From Psychromonas marina (lineage in GTDB: Bacteria > Pseudomonadota > Gammaproteobacteria > Enterobacterales > Psychromonadaceae), in the NCBI RefSeq assembly GCF_030161115.1, contig NZ_BSPQ01000013.1, positions 248,001 through 312,000 on the forward strand: DNA of 64,000 nt, written 5' to 3'. The position numbers were made by a program, and so were the translations under genes. The notes under the pieces are model-generated. The model made no database searches, had not been told where the DNA came from, and saw only the letters and a list, made by a program, of their open reading frames with translations. Shown piece after piece: positions 10,268 through 20,202 of the stretch. Position 1 is the stretch's first letter, and each line of letters opens with the position of its first letter.

Positions 10268-10277
10268 TAATCTGAGG

Positions 10278-10820
10278 TTAAGCGAGTTCTTTGAAGTGTT
10301 TTATGGTTTTTAAATGGTGAGAAATATCGTGGAATTTATGCCCCTGTTTATCATCAAATATAATCTGATAATACGCAGATAACTCATGCTCACTTTGTGA
10401 AGAGTCCATCATCTCATCGCTTCTTGAGAGTAGACATAAACAATTCTTACTGTTTAATGTACGAAAACTACTGACACATTTCGTTTCAATATCAAAATAC
10501 TCTTCAGGCCATTCAATTTTTCCTACCATATTATCTTCTGGATGAAGATTAGGATTTAGAATAACCTGTTTAATGCCACATAAAAAACCGATGCGTTCAC
10601 TCCAGTACCCCCCTAAACCAACCCCACAAATGAGTGGTGATTTATCATCGCTACTTTGGATATGCTTATGCACCTCTTTTAATATATGGCTCATATCATG
10701 CTTAGGATGAATAGTGCTGTAGTGTACAAAACGTACATCATCATCAATAAATTTTAATTGCATCACTTTTTCATGGTTTCCTGGACTTGTAGCATCAAAA
10801 CCGTGTAGATAAATGATCAT
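10278..10820 (-). CDS. ycfP: YcfP (UPF0227) alpha/beta-hydrolase-fold protein
   Basis: A 180-residue homologue of E. coli YcfP, a cytoplasmic protein of unknown function with an alpha/beta-hydrolase fold. [19 protein letters not shown] and [19 protein letters not shown] match the family closely. The position where esterases have a GxSxG elbow reads GVGLGG (residues 66-71), so the usual nucleophilic serine is missing, as in the E. coli protein. A histidine in QGHKFHDIS remains near the C-terminus. It lies 117 bases downstream of nagZ and may be in the same transcript. Whether it has hydrolase activity cannot be read from the sequence. Confidence 0.88.
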   Translation of the reverse strand: MIIYLHGFDATSPGNHEKVMQLKFIDDDVRFVHYSTIHPKHDMSHILKEVHKHIQSSDDKSPLICGVGLGGYWSERIGFLCGIKQVILNPNLHPEDNMVGKIEWPEEYFDIETKCVSSFRTLNSKNCLCLLSRSDEMMDSSQSEHELSAYYQIIFDDKQGHKFHDISHHLKTIKHFKELA

Positions 10821-10937
10821 TAATTATTCCGCCTTTATTATTATAATCGACTTTTAGCGATTTTATATTTACCTTAAATTGAGGTTATAACCAGTTTATG
10901 GAAATAACCACCAAGTGCAAGGGTTGCAACGTACTTA

Positions 10938-11951
10938 TTAGATCCGCTCAGCAAACTGCATCAATTTTTGATGGTTTTCTATCCAAATTGGATTTTTTTG
11001 TAACGGTAATGAAACATTATTTCCTTGATAACGCATCTGTTGAACAGCTCTACTGTCTTGTATCTTAGGGATATTAAGTGCATCTAAAATTGAAATAGCT
11101 GCCTCACTATCGTTACAAGCAAGAATCAAATCACAACCCGCATCCAACGCATTATGTGCACGAGAAACATGATCACCAACAAAACTTGCTCCATGCATTG
11201 ATAGATCATCGCTGATAATCACACCAGAAAAACCTAACTGTTGACGTAAAATAGTTTGCAACCAATATGTCGAAAAGCCAGCTGGCTGATCATCACATTG
11301 ATCATAAACAACGTGCGATGGCATCACAGCGGTTAAGGCACCTTGCTCAATTAATGCTTTAAAAGGGACGATATCCTGATTAAATATATCCGTCATTGAA
11401 CGAGAATCGATCGGTAATGCAACATGTGAATCTGCTTTAACACTGCCGTGCCCTGGAAAATGTTTTCCCGTAGAGGCCATTCCCGTTGCTTGCATCGCAT
11501 CAAGGTAAGCCGTTGCAATCTCAGTCACTTGTTCAGGTCGTGGTGCAAATGATCGATTGCCAATGACATCTGAAATTCCATTAATGTCTAATACCGGTGC
11601 AAAGCTAAAATCAATATCACACGCAATAAGCTCACTCGACATGATCCAACCACTTGCATAGGCTAATACTTTCGCCTCTTGTACTGAGCTATGCTGGAGT
11701 AATGCACCCGCTGAGGGTAACAAAGTAAAACCTTCTCTAAAGCGCTGCACTCGTCCACCTTCATGATCAACGGCAATGATGATCTCTTTTCTAGCATATA
11801 AACGAATCTGGCCAACAAGCTCTTTTAACTGTTGAATGTCGAAAAAATTGCGGGTAAATAAAATAACACCCGCGACTAATGGGTGTGCTAATACCTCTTT
11901 TTCCTGCGCATTCAACTCATATCCAATGACATCTAAAACGACGGGTCTCAT
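10938..11951 (-). CDS. nagZ: Beta-N-acetylhexosaminidase NagZ
   Basis: NagZ is a cytoplasmic glycoside hydrolase family 3 enzyme that removes N-acetylglucosamine from GlcNAc-anhydroMurNAc peptides during peptidoglycan recycling. The 337-residue product has the family's single TIM-barrel length. It carries DHEGGRVQRF, the signature KHFPGHG (163-169) with downstream DSH, and the catalytic loop SDDLSMHGA holding the nucleophile Asp248 and the histidine at about 253. These are the residues that distinguish NagZ from two-domain GH3 enzymes. nagK at 49945, which phosphorylates the released GlcNAc, is elsewhere in the window. A terminator separates nagZ from fimV upstream. Confidence 0.95.
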   Translation of the reverse strand: MRPVVLDVIGYELNAQEKEVLAHPLVAGVILFTRNFFDIQQLKELVGQIRLYARKEIIIAVDHEGGRVQRFREGFTLLPSAGALLQHSSVQEAKVLAYASGWIMSSELIACDIDFSFAPVLDINGISDVIGNRSFAPRPEQVTEIATAYLDAMQATGMASTGKHFPGHGSVKADSHVALPIDSRSMTDIFNQDIVPFKALIEQGALTAVMPSHVVYDQCDDQPAGFSTYWLQTILRQQLGFSGVIISDDLSMHGASFVGDHVSRAHNALDAGCDLILACNDSEAAISILDALNIPKIQDSRAVQQMRYQGNNVSLPLQKNPIWIENHQKLMQFAERI

Positions 11952-11983
11952 ACTATTCCTAATCAGTTATGCTATTTTATTAA

Positions 11984-12012
11984 TAAAAAAACCAGCAAAG
12001 CTGGTTTTTTTT
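11984..12012 (-). terminator. Rho-independent terminator after the FimV-like gene
   Basis: ACCAGC and GCTGGT, extended by A/T tracts, enclose an AAA loop. On the minus strand the stem runs into a seven-base U-tract. It lies between the fimV stop and the nagZ start, with tracts suited to both strands. Confidence 0.8.
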
Positions 12013-12033
12013 CGATAATTTATAATATTATAA

Positions 12034-14244
12034 TTAACTTAATCGGCTAAGCAATTTATCTATCTCAGTTCGTTGTTTTCCATTGCTCACTTCTACAACC
12101 GCCATTAATATCTCTTTTGCCCCCGCTTTATCGTCTATTTCCAAATAAGCGCGCGCTAAGTCTAATTGTGCACTAACACCATTTTCATCATCGTCGATAT
12201 CAATATTTTCTTGTAGGTCCACAACATCAGGAAACTCCTCTAAACCTAAGTCTAAATCGAATTCGGTATACGGCTCATCTTTATCTAGCGGTCCATTATT
12301 CTCAAGTAATGTTTCAATATCAATAAAGTCATTTTCTTTAATATCAGCGACTTCAGGTAACGCAACCTCTTCATTAAAGGCAACATCACTGATCTGTTGT
12401 GCTAAAAGATCATTCTCTTCAACAATTTCAGGTAATTCAACCTCTTCTGCCTGCTCAAAATTAAATGCATCACTGTCATCTTCAATGTCCAAGTCAATAG
12501 CGATTGGTGTAGCGCTATCTTCTTCTAGTTGAGCAGTTTGTTCCGGTATCGTTGATGACTCAGAGAGGCTCGGAGTGTCAAATAATTGATCAATCTCTGC
12601 TGTAGACATATCCTCAGAATCTGCTGAGATTTGCGCTTCCCATTGTGCAGCAAGGTCTAAATCCGCTTGTTCAGCAGCAGAAATTGATGTCTCCTCTGCA
12701 AGATCTATATTTTGTTCACCATCAACTAGTGCGGCAATACCAAAGGGATCATCTTCACTCGATTCAAACTGATCATCTTCTGTTAATGCTGCAATGCCAA
12801 AAGGGTCATATTCAGTTGGGTTAAACTGCTCATCATCCAAATCAATCGCAGTGGTTGGCGTTTCATCATCTGTTAATGCAGCAATGCCAAAGGGGTCATC
12901 TTCAGTAGGTTCGAATTGTCCATCATCTAAATCAACCGCTGATATTAATGTTTGATCATCAGATAATGTATCAATGCCAAAAGGATCATCATCGTCTAAA
13001 TCAACCGCTGCCATCGGGCTTTGGTCATTCGTTAAGGTATCAACTCCAAAGGGGTCATCTGTACTACTTTCTCGCTCAAGGTCATCTATATCAACAGCAA
13101 CAATTAACTCATCATCTTCTGTTAAATCAACTACATCTAGAGTAATTTCTTCATTTAAACTATTTTCTGAAAAATCATCAGGGATCGTAAGTGTATCAGC
13201 ACCATTTCTAGACAATTCACTTGTTGGATTTAACTCGGGCTCTGCGAAATCGATATCTTCTTGCCCAGCTTCAGAAACATCATCGGTTAATAAAACATCA
13301 AATTGTCCGGACTCTTGCATTAAAATAGCAGTGGATTCTGCAAGTTCTTGCTCTTGCTCAGCAATTTCACGTTTAGAGCGGATGCGAGAAAGAGCAACAA
13401 AAATCAGTAACAACAAAATAACTGGAGAGAGAATAGCGATTAATAGGTTGGTTAAAGAAGCAGTGATAGCCTGCAATATTTTATTTAGCGTACCTTCACC
13501 GCTAAAAGGAGCTGGCTCAACCGAGTCTAGTTGTGCTCGGTAATCATCTATTATTTGTTGAAGTTGCGCTTGAGTTGCTATTTCAGCATCCAGTTGCTCA
13601 GATAGCCGACTAATTTGATCATTTAAAGGCTGCAACTTCAATTTCAATATTTGTGTTGCTTCAGTAGCAACAATATATTGTTCATTTAAGAGATCCATCT
13701 CCGCTTGTAATTCAATAAGTTGTTGATCAGCGACTAATTGACTCTCACTATTTAATTGCTTTTCCGTAGGCTCCACTGCCGAGACAGTTTTAGCCGTTTG
13801 AGTTACCTCTTTTTCTACTGGTAGCGGTTTAGCAGTAACGGGGCTCACTTGTGACTTTTTAGGAACGGGTGCAGCAACCTTTTTTTTCTTTATCGCAAAC
13901 CTTTCAATCAGTTTAATGGCTTCTTGGTTCGTTTGTTGTTGGACAAAATTTAGCGAAGGAACTTTTATAATTGATTCGGGGATAATTTTATTAATGTCGC
14001 CTTGATAAAATGCGTATGGATTGCTTTTATAAATAGCGACAAGGGTTTGTTGTACACTGACCGAGTTATCTGGTCTTAACTTAGTCGAGACCGCCCAAAG
14101 TGTTTCTGTCTGGCTAATTGGCCCATATTGTTCAAACGATAAAGAGGTCTCTTCACTTGGTCCTGTTAGGTCAATACTAAAGCTTACAGATGGAGAAAAA
14201 AGCAATGGAGAACAACAGATTAGAGAGAGGAGGAGACGCTTCAT
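12034..14244 (-). CDS. fimV: FimV/HubP-type polar organising protein with acidic DPFG repeats
   Basis: FimV/HubP proteins mark the cell pole through a periplasmic LysM-type domain and a long acidic cytoplasmic tail that recruits chemotaxis, flagellar or pilus proteins. Seen here: a signal peptide (KRLLLSLICCSPLLFS), a LysM-like region (about residues 40-105), a Lys/Pro linker, a coiled coil (about 170-240) and one membrane helix (about 262-285). A very acidic cytoplasmic region with five DPFG repeats (nucleotides 12720-13080) follows. The C-terminal FimV motif is LDLARAYLEIDDKAGA. The ATG at 14244 has AAGGA at proper spacing; the ATG at 14250 touches it. It follows pdxB-usg, a context I associate with fimV genes. 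Confidence 0.85.
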   Translation of the reverse strand: MKRLLLSLICCSPLLFSPSVSFSIDLTGPSEETSLSFEQYGPISQTETLWAVSTKLRPDNSVSVQQTLVAIYKSNPYAFYQGDINKIIPESIIKVPSLNFVQQQTNQEAIKLIERFAIKKKKVAAPVPKKSQVSPVTAKPLPVEKEVTQTAKTVSAVEPTEKQLNSESQLVADQQLIELQAEMDLLNEQYIVATEATQILKLKLQPLNDQISRLSEQLDAEIATQAQLQQIIDDYRAQLDSVEPAPFSGEGTLNKILQAITASLTNLLIAILSPVILLLLIFVALSRIRSKREIAEQEQELAESTAILMQESGQFDVLLTDDVSEAGQEDIDFAEPELNPTSELSRNGADTLTIPDDFSENSLNEEITLDVVDLTEDDELIVAVDIDDLERESSTDDPFGVDTLTNDQSPMAAVDLDDDDPFGIDTLSDDQTLISAVDLDDGQFEPTEDDPFGIAALTDDETPTTAIDLDDEQFNPTEYDPFGIAALTEDDQFESSEDDPFGIAALVDGEQNIDLAEETSISAAEQADLDLAAQWEAQISADSEDMSTAEIDQLFDTPSLSESSTIPEQTAQLEEDSATPIAIDLDIEDDSDAFNFEQAEEVELPEIVEENDLLAQQISDVAFNEEVALPEVADIKENDFIDIETLLENNGPLDKDEPYTEFDLDLGLEEFPDVVDLQENIDIDDDENGVSAQLDLARAYLEIDDKAGAKEILMAVVEVSNGKQRTEIDKLLSRLS
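12720..13080 (-). repeat. Imperfect in-gene tandem repeat encoding DPFG(I/V) acidic units
   Basis: Five copies of a coding unit read as (D/Y)DPFG(I/V)(D/A)(T/A)L, spaced by 18-34 acidic residues often containing AxDLDD. The DNA repeats are visible as recurring CCAAAGGGGTCATC-like words near 12735, 12795, 12885, 12975 and 13045. They vary in sequence and spacing and stay in frame. Confidence 0.85.
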
Positions 14245-14331
14245 ATTCATTCCTTGAAGATAATTAGTTCGAGTAGTTTTACTGCATGATAAACCAGCTC
14301 AATTAGTTCTGTAAAAGAATTGAATAAGTAA

Positions 14332-14352
14332 GGCTAGAATTGGGATCTAGCC
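14332..14352 (-). terminator. Hairpin between usg and fimV
   Basis: GGCTAGA and TCTAGCC form a perfect 7-bp stem with a seven-base loop just after the usg stop codon. There is no real U-tract, so it may attenuate rather than stop transcription into fimV. Confidence 0.35.
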
Positions 14353-14378
14353 CACTATAAATCAAGCTTTTACAGCTA

Positions 14379-15407
14379 TTAAATATAACTAGCGATTAAC
14401 TTTTCTGCTACTTTAATTGCTGTTGTTGCTACACCAAAATGATAGTTATCTGCGCAAACCCACATATTGATGCCACTTGCATCGCAAAGGTCTTTGCGTA
14501 AACGGCCAACATGTACGTTAGTATTAGTCACAACGTCACTGATCATATTTGGGTAATCACAAACCGTTTTGGACAACGTGATGCCTTCACTATGATGCAA
14601 AGATTGTGCAACTTCATCCATATCGACAGGATAATGTGTTTGTAGGTGTACTGATTGTGCACAACCATAAAACAGTGGTACAACAACCTGTGTTGGTGAA
14701 ACAATAATTGAAGGATCATTTAATAAACGACGAGTTTCAGTTACCAAACGCTGTTCACTGAAGCTGATACCGTCATCATTAAATTCGCCCACTTGCGGGA
14801 AAATATTAAATGCAGTTTGCTGAGGAAACAGTTCTGTTTTTACCTCTTTTGCATTCAACAAACGAGCTGTTTCGCCTGCTAATGTGGTTACACCGGCTTT
14901 GCCAGCAATAGAAACAGATTGGTAGCTTGAAACATTGATGCGTACTAAACCAACTTCTTGATGAAGTTGAGAAATAGCTAATGCTAGCTGTGCAGTTTCA
15001 CTGCTTGGGATCGCTACTTTGTTAGTTTGTGAGAAATTAGCGAGATGCTCTTCATTTACATCAACTTGCACTAATGGCACATTTTCATCTTCTAAAAAAG
15101 TACCGCTGTTATCAATGACAACACAATGCTCACTAGCAATATCAGCCCATGCTTTTGTAGTTTCGATATCTGTTAAGAAAAATGCGATATCTACTTTTTC
15201 CCATTCAAAACCATTGATATCGATGACATCTACTGGTTTACCTGAAAACATCACACTGCGAGTTTCTTCTTCTTCATCGATTTGAGACTCATCTTGCAGT
15301 GGAAATAGTTTAGCGACAGGGAAGTCGCGCGATACAAGCACCTCTAGTGTTGCTTCAATACAACCACTTAAGTCGCCGATAACGGCAATATTATATTCTG
15401 ATTTCAT
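14379..15407 (-). CDS. usg: Usg, an aspartate-semialdehyde dehydrogenase paralogue lacking the catalytic cysteine
   Basis: A 342-residue homologue of aspartate-beta-semialdehyde dehydrogenase, encoded as in E. coli directly after pdxB. The N-terminal fold (NIAVIGDLSGCIEATLEVL) resembles the dehydrogenase nucleotide-binding domain but is degenerate. The place of the catalytic NC(S/T) motif reads AIPSSET (residues 132-138), so the cysteine that forms the thioester is absent. It is therefore probably not an active Asd; its real role is unknown. Its ATG overlaps the pdxB stop by four bases (ATGA), so the two are translationally coupled. fimV follows 134 bases downstream. Confidence 0.88.
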   Translation of the reverse strand: MKSEYNIAVIGDLSGCIEATLEVLVSRDFPVAKLFPLQDESQIDEEEETRSVMFSGKPVDVIDINGFEWEKVDIAFFLTDIETTKAWADIASEHCVVIDNSGTFLEDENVPLVQVDVNEEHLANFSQTNKVAIPSSETAQLALAISQLHQEVGLVRINVSSYQSVSIAGKAGVTTLAGETARLLNAKEVKTELFPQQTAFNIFPQVGEFNDDGISFSEQRLVTETRRLLNDPSIIVSPTQVVVPLFYGCAQSVHLQTHYPVDMDEVAQSLHHSEGITLSKTVCDYPNMISDVVTNTNVHVGRLRKDLCDASGINMWVCADNYHFGVATTAIKVAEKLIASYI

Positions 15408-16540
15408 TTTATCTCTCTTTTACATTCAGCTTTAAAGCCTAATGCTTGTAATAATTGGGTTTGCGAAGCGGGTGCATTTACGCTTAATGTCGACATTTCA
15501 CGTCTTTCGCTATACGTTTTGCGCATGATATCAAAACCGTCATCTTGATCAATCATTTGTCGAAATAGAGCATCATCTCGACGAACATCAAAAATAAGGT
15601 GTATCAGTTTTTTGAGTATTGGTTGAGTGATTATTTCTTCAATCGTCACGTCGGATATAGCAGGTTTGACAACAAAGTCTTGTGCTTTATGTGTGATATT
15701 CACCCCGACCTTCTGACAAAGCGCATGATATAACATCTCTGTGCCACGCGCTTTACCATCTAGGCTATAACCGGCAATATGCGGCGTTGCGATTTCAACA
15801 AAAGGAAGCAATGCTTTTTCTATTGTTGGCTCATGTTCCCAAACATCTAATACTAATGTGGGCTGAAGCCCTGCTTTAGCCATTTTCAATAATGCTTGAT
15901 TATCAATTACTTCACCACGAGATGCATTTAATAATATCTGTTTATGATTGAGTTGCTTTAAAACGTTCGCATCAAACATATGTACCGTTGGATAGTCCCC
16001 GACACTCACCTTGGGTACATGTAAGCTGATAATGTCAGCATTAATCACCTCATCAAAGGAGCAGAATGCACGATTATCACCCGCTAATTGCAACGGAGGA
16101 TCATACAATTTACAGTTCAGCCCTAACGCGTTCAAGCGTTCATATACTGCACTGCCTGTATTACCAGCACCAACAATGGCAACAGTTTTATCGACTAACT
16201 GAAACTGCATTTTTTCTGCAAGGACTAATAAACTACTTAAAATATATTCTGCGACAGATATTTTATTACAGCCTGGTGCGCTGTTAAAAGTAATGTCTCG
16301 CTGTTGTAGGTATTGCTGATCAATATGATCAGTGCCAATGGTTGCTGTACCCACAAATTTAAGACATTTATTAAGATGTAGTAATTTTTCGTCTACGTTA
16401 GTAATTGAACGCACTAACAGTATATCTGCATCAATTAACTGCTCAGCAGTGACAGTTCGCCCAGAAAAAAAATGTAACTCTCCAAAATCGCTGAAAAACT
16501 GTTTTGCGTAAGGGATATTTTCATCAATATAAATTTTCAT
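15404..16540 (-). CDS. pdxB: Erythronate-4-phosphate dehydrogenase PdxB
   Basis: PdxB oxidises 4-phosphoerythronate to 2-oxo-3-hydroxy-4-phosphobutanoate in the DXP-independent branch of pyridoxal phosphate synthesis. The 378-residue product matches the family length. It starts with MKIYIDENIPYAK, carries the NAD-binding fold GAGNTGSAVYERL (about residues 125-137) and keeps the D-2-hydroxyacid dehydrogenase blocks LNASRGEVID and DVWEHEP with the active-site histidine in TPHIAGYS. A C-terminal PdxB dimerisation domain follows. Usg is coupled downstream; fabB lies upstream behind a terminator. Confidence 0.95.
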   Translation of the reverse strand: MKIYIDENIPYAKQFFSDFGELHFFSGRTVTAEQLIDADILLVRSITNVDEKLLHLNKCLKFVGTATIGTDHIDQQYLQQRDITFNSAPGCNKISVAEYILSSLLVLAEKMQFQLVDKTVAIVGAGNTGSAVYERLNALGLNCKLYDPPLQLAGDNRAFCSFDEVINADIISLHVPKVSVGDYPTVHMFDANVLKQLNHKQILLNASRGEVIDNQALLKMAKAGLQPTLVLDVWEHEPTIEKALLPFVEIATPHIAGYSLDGKARGTEMLYHALCQKVGVNITHKAQDFVVKPAISDVTIEEIITQPILKKLIHLIFDVRRDDALFRQMIDQDDGFDIMRKTYSERREMSTLSVNAPASQTQLLQALGFKAECKREIK

Positions 16541-16562
16541 CGTTAACCATAATTTTTAAAGC

Positions 16563-16590
16563 AAAAAAGGAGCATAAAGCTCCTTTAAAT
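16563..16590 (-). terminator. Rho-independent terminator after fabB
   Basis: AAAGGAGC and GCTCCTTT pair around an ATAAA loop. On the minus strand the stem runs into TTTTTTGC. It separates fabB from pdxB. Confidence 0.75.
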
Positions 16591-16642
16591 ATAGATAGAC
16601 GTAACGCCTTTAGTGCAAAGCAAACGCTCTGCTACCAATATT

Positions 16643-17860
16643 TTATTTAGTGAAACGCTTAAATACTAATGTTGCGTTTGTACCACCGAAACCAAAACTG
16701 TTAGACATAACAATATCTAGTTTTGCATCCTGTGCTTTATTTGCAACAATTGGTAAATCTTTAGCTAGTTCATCAATATCATTGATATTGATTGATGGAG
16801 AGATGAAATCATTTTCCATCATGATCATGCTGTAGATCGCTTCATGTACACCAGCAGCGCCTAACGCGTGGCCAGTCTGTGATTTAGTTGCGCTGATTTT
16901 TGGTGCTTTATCTGCAAATACTTCATTAATTGCACCAAGCTCTTTAGTATCACCAACGGGTGTTGATGTACCGTGAGTATTAAGGTAATCAACTTCACCT
17001 TCAACAGTTGCAAGTGCTTGTTTCATACAACGAACAGCGCCTTCACCTGATGGAGCAACCATGTCGTAACCATCAGAAGTTGCGCCGTAACCTACGATTT
17101 CAGCATAGATTTTTGCGCCACGAGCAAGTGCATGTTCAAGTTCTTCAACAACAACAATACCGCCACCACCAGAGATAACAAAACCGTCACGGTTTGCATC
17201 GTAAGTACGCGAAGCAAGTTCAGGTGTTTCATTGTATTTACTAGAAAGTGCACCCATCGCATCAAAAGTACATGCTGTAGTCCAGTCTAATTCTTCACCA
17301 CCACCAGCAAACACGATATCTTGTTTACCTAGTTGAATTTGTTCCCACGCATGACCAATACAGTGTGCACTTGTTGCACAGGCACTGCTCATTGAGTAGT
17401 TAACACCCTTAATTTTAAACGGTGTTGCTAAACATGCAGAGGTCGTGCTCGCCATTGTACGCGGCACCATGTAAGGTCCAACACGACGCACACCTTTAGT
17501 TTGCATGATCTCAGCGGCAGCAACTTGGTTTACTGAAGAACCACCACCAGAGCCAGTTACGATACCGGTACGTTCATTAGAAACTTGATCATCTGCTAAA
17601 CCAGCATCAGCAATAGCCTGTTCCATAGAGATATAAGTGTATGCAGCGGCATCACCCATGAAACGCATGATTTTACGATCTATGTGATCTTTTGGCTCTA
17701 TTTTAAGGTCACCCCAAACGTGGCTACGCATCTTTTTCTCAGCAAACTGCTCAGAGAAGGTGATACCTGATTTACCACTTTTCAGTGATGCTAGAACTTC
17801 TTCTTGATTGTTACCAATACTAGAAACAATACCAATACCTGTAATTACTGCTCTTTTCAT
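16643..17860 (-). CDS. fabB: 3-oxoacyl-ACP synthase I FabB
   Basis: FabB is the condensing enzyme that elongates saturated acyl-ACPs and, uniquely, the cis-3-decenoyl-ACP made by FabA. The 405-residue product (E. coli 406) has the nucleophilic cysteine in [10 protein letters not shown] (Cys161) and the two active-site histidines in [11 protein letters not shown] and TGHALGAAG. The frame is open to 17941. The ATG at 17860 starts the conserved [16 protein letters not shown] and follows an AAGG ribosome site. The gene is divergent from mnmC across a 109-base gap, the same arrangement as in E. coli. A FabR or FadR operator would be expected in this gap, but I could not identify one. Confidence 0.96.
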   Translation of the reverse strand: MKRAVITGIGIVSSIGNNQEEVLASLKSGKSGITFSEQFAEKKMRSHVWGDLKIEPKDHIDRKIMRFMGDAAAYTYISMEQAIADAGLADDQVSNERTGIVTGSGGGSSVNQVAAAEIMQTKGVRRVGPYMVPRTMASTTSACLATPFKIKGVNYSMSSACATSAHCIGHAWEQIQLGKQDIVFAGGGEELDWTTACTFDAMGALSSKYNETPELASRTYDANRDGFVISGGGGIVVVEELEHALARGAKIYAEIVGYGATSDGYDMVAPSGEGAVRCMKQALATVEGEVDYLNTHGTSTPVGDTKELGAINEVFADKAPKISATKSQTGHALGAAGVHEAIYSMIMMENDFISPSININDIDELAKDLPIVANKAQDAKLDIVMSNSFGFGGTNATLVFKRFTK

Positions 17861-17969
17861 TATTAAGCCTTTATTGCTTGGAGGACTAATCATACAATGG
17901 GGGTTAAATATAAAAATACAACCCTGACTGATTTGAACCAAATAGTTTTACATAGAATAGGAATATAAC

Positions 17970-19988
17970 TTGTCTGAAAGTAAAAACCACCAAATTATGC
18001 ATGCTCAAATAGACTGGTCTGATCAGTCAGGGCCATTTTCCCCTGTATTTGGTGATCTAGATTTCAATACTGACCAAAATATTGCAGATTCACACTCTGT
18101 GTTTCTACAAGGTAATCAACTGACTGAACGATGGTCAACTTGGCAAGGTTCACATTTCTGTATTGCAGAAACAGCTTTTGGTTGCGGGATCAACTTTTTA
18201 TTAACCTGTTTAGCGTTCGATAACTTTCTCCGACAAAATCCCGATAACCCTCTGAAAAAACTATTTTTTAGCAGTTTTGAGAAATCCCCCTTAAATCGTG
18301 AAGATCTACAACGAGCATTACAACAATGGCCTACTCTCAGTGCTTATATTACCCCTCTTTTAGATCAATACCCATTAGCATTACGGGGCTGTCATCGCAT
18401 TCATATCGGCAATATTACCTTAGATCTTTGGTTTGGCGATATTAACAACACACTGCCTAATCTATATATTTATGACGATGGTTTATTTGATTGCTGGTTT
18501 TTAAATGGTTTTGCACCAAGTAAAAACGCTGACATGTGGAATGAACCGTTATTTAAATTAATTGCAGCTTGTAGCAAAGCAAACGCAACAATCGCGGCCT
18601 TTACTGTTGAAAGTTTTGTAAAATCAGGATTAGAAACAGCGGGATTTGTAATATCTAAACGTGAAGGAATCTGTAAAAAACGCGAAATGCTATTCGGGCA
18701 TATTAAGCAGCCAACAATAGCCAAACAATACGCAGAAAATTACCGCCCCCCCAAACTGAGTTCAAGTAAAGATATTGCTATTATTGGCGCAGGCATTAGC
18801 GGCGTTTGTCTCAGTTTAGCGTTAGTCAAACGTGGTTATTCGGTCACTATGTATTGTAAAGATGGACAACTCGGTTGTGGTGCATCAGGTAATCAACAGG
18901 GGGCATTATACCCGTTGCTCAACGCTCGGCATGATGCCTTAAGCGAGCTATTTGCTAATAGCTTTTTATATGCGCGTAATTATGTTGAAAAGCTTAACCA
19001 ACGCCATCCTTTTGATTTTGATCTATCAGGCTTATTACAGCTTTATTACGATGATAGCGCAGCTAAAAAGCTTGATAAAATATTACTCGCATCGTTACCA
19101 ACGGCATTGGTTCAAAAAGTAACTAGTGAACAAACTGATCAGTTAGCTGAACTCGACATAGGTCAAAGTGCCCTCTTTTACCCGTTAGCTGGTTGGTTAA
19201 GCCCGACACAAATGGTACACGCCATTGCTGCTAAAGCAGAAAAATCTGGACGTTTAACTATCAAGTTAAATCATCAGTTAGACACGTTTGAAGAAATTGA
19301 TAAACGCTGGCATTGTCACTTTACTGTTGATGGAGCAGAACAGAAACAAGAGCACTCATTAATGGTGTTAGCTAGTGCAATGCATACCCTTGATTTTAAA
19401 CAGTGTGAAGCGCTGCCGCTTTCTGCTGCAAGAGGTCAAGTAACGCATGTACCAACTAATCAACAATTACAAAAATTAAAAATAACACTGTGCCATGAAG
19501 GTTATTTGACCCCGATCAATAACGGCGCTCATTGCATGGGTGCTACCTTTAATCGTCATAGTATGGATGAAACATTTTCAGCTACGGAACAGATTGAAAA
19601 TAAGGACAAATTAGCTAAATGTATCAAGGAAAAACAATGGGTTGAGCAGATTGATATTGCACATGAACATGCCAATGTTGGTATTCGTTGTACTACGCGT
19701 GATCATTTTCCTTACATGGGTGCATTACCTGATTACTTAAAGACCAAGCTAGTTTATCAACATGAAGTTAATAAAATGCCCAGTGAAAACGCGCCTTTCC
19801 ATCCTAATCTATTTATATTAACGGGTTTAGGTTCTCGCGGTTTAAATACCGGGCCACTGCTCGCTGAAACGCTTGCAAGCCAAATTAATCAAGAACCACT
19901 GCCCTTAAGTTTACCGATTTTAAATGCATTGCAATGTAATCGTCAGTGGATAAATTATCTTAAGAAAGGCAAAACATTGAAGTTTTAA
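17970..19988 (+). CDS. mnmC: Bifunctional tRNA 5-methylaminomethyl-2-thiouridine biosynthesis protein MnmC
   Basis: MnmC carries out the last two steps of mnm5s2U34 synthesis in tRNA. A C-terminal FAD oxidase removes the carboxymethyl group, and an N-terminal SAM-dependent methyltransferase adds the methyl. Seen in the 672-residue product: the methyltransferase motif [10 protein letters not shown] and [15 protein letters not shown] in the N-terminal half, then the FAD fold GAGISG (273-278) and [17 protein letters not shown]-type blocks in the oxidase half. The TTG at 17970 is taken as start because AGGAA lies at normal spacing. The first in-frame ATG, at 17997, would lose nine residues. It is divergent from fabB, as in E. 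coli. Confidence 0.93.
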   Translation: MSESKNHQIMHAQIDWSDQSGPFSPVFGDLDFNTDQNIADSHSVFLQGNQLTERWSTWQGSHFCIAETAFGCGINFLLTCLAFDNFLRQNPDNPLKKLFFSSFEKSPLNREDLQRALQQWPTLSAYITPLLDQYPLALRGCHRIHIGNITLDLWFGDINNTLPNLYIYDDGLFDCWFLNGFAPSKNADMWNEPLFKLIAACSKANATIAAFTVESFVKSGLETAGFVISKREGICKKREMLFGHIKQPTIAKQYAENYRPPKLSSSKDIAIIGAGISGVCLSLALVKRGYSVTMYCKDGQLGCGASGNQQGALYPLLNARHDALSELFANSFLYARNYVEKLNQRHPFDFDLSGLLQLYYDDSAAKKLDKILLASLPTALVQKVTSEQTDQLAELDIGQSALFYPLAGWLSPTQMVHAIAAKAEKSGRLTIKLNHQLDTFEEIDKRWHCHFTVDGAEQKQEHSLMVLASAMHTLDFKQCEALPLSAARGQVTHVPTNQQLQKLKITLCHEGYLTPINNGAHCMGATFNRHSMDETFSATEQIENKDKLAKCIKEKQWVEQIDIAHEHANVGIRCTTRDHFPYMGALPDYLKTKLVYQHEVNKMPSENAPFHPNLFILTGLGSRGLNTGPLLAETLASQINQEPLPLSLPILNALQCNRQWINYLKKGKTLKF

Positions 19989-20134
19989 CAATTATTTATC
20001 GCCAATTAGTACAAAATTAAGCCAATAAGCCCTATCAAGGGCGCAAAGTTAACGAATGCCAAGATTCTTTAGCGTTAGCCCTTTGTTAAAATTAACAATT
20101 TAAGTTAATCTACGCCCTCGATTTATGGGTATGG

Positions 20135-20164
20135 TTAACTGCTCCAATTTTGTGCTTGTATACT
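20135..20164 (+). promoter_or_regulatory. Candidate sigma-70 promoter for oleABCD
   Basis: TTAACT (20135-20140) and TATACT (20159-20164) are 18 bases apart and lie 39 bases before the oleA start codon. Both hexamers match the consensus only partly (four and five of six). This is a by-eye call in AT-rich DNA. Confidence 0.35.
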
Positions 20165-20202
20165 ACCCTTTGAAATTAATGAATGAGAAATAGTACTGCT
20201 TA

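Noticed and set aside
12720-13080. A CRISPR-like repeat array
   Set aside because: The repeats are imperfect, unevenly spaced, in frame with a coding sequence, and translate to DPFG units.
12974-13543. A 189-codon open frame on the plus strand inside the FimV-like gene
   Set aside because: It mirrors the acidic repeat region and yields a Ser-rich low-complexity product with no domain. The minus-strand frame has a signal peptide, a membrane helix and the FimV motif.
17861-17969. A FabR or FadR operator between fabB and mnmC
   Set aside because: I looked for AGC(A/G)NN(C)GCT-like and FadR-like words and found none clear enough to report.
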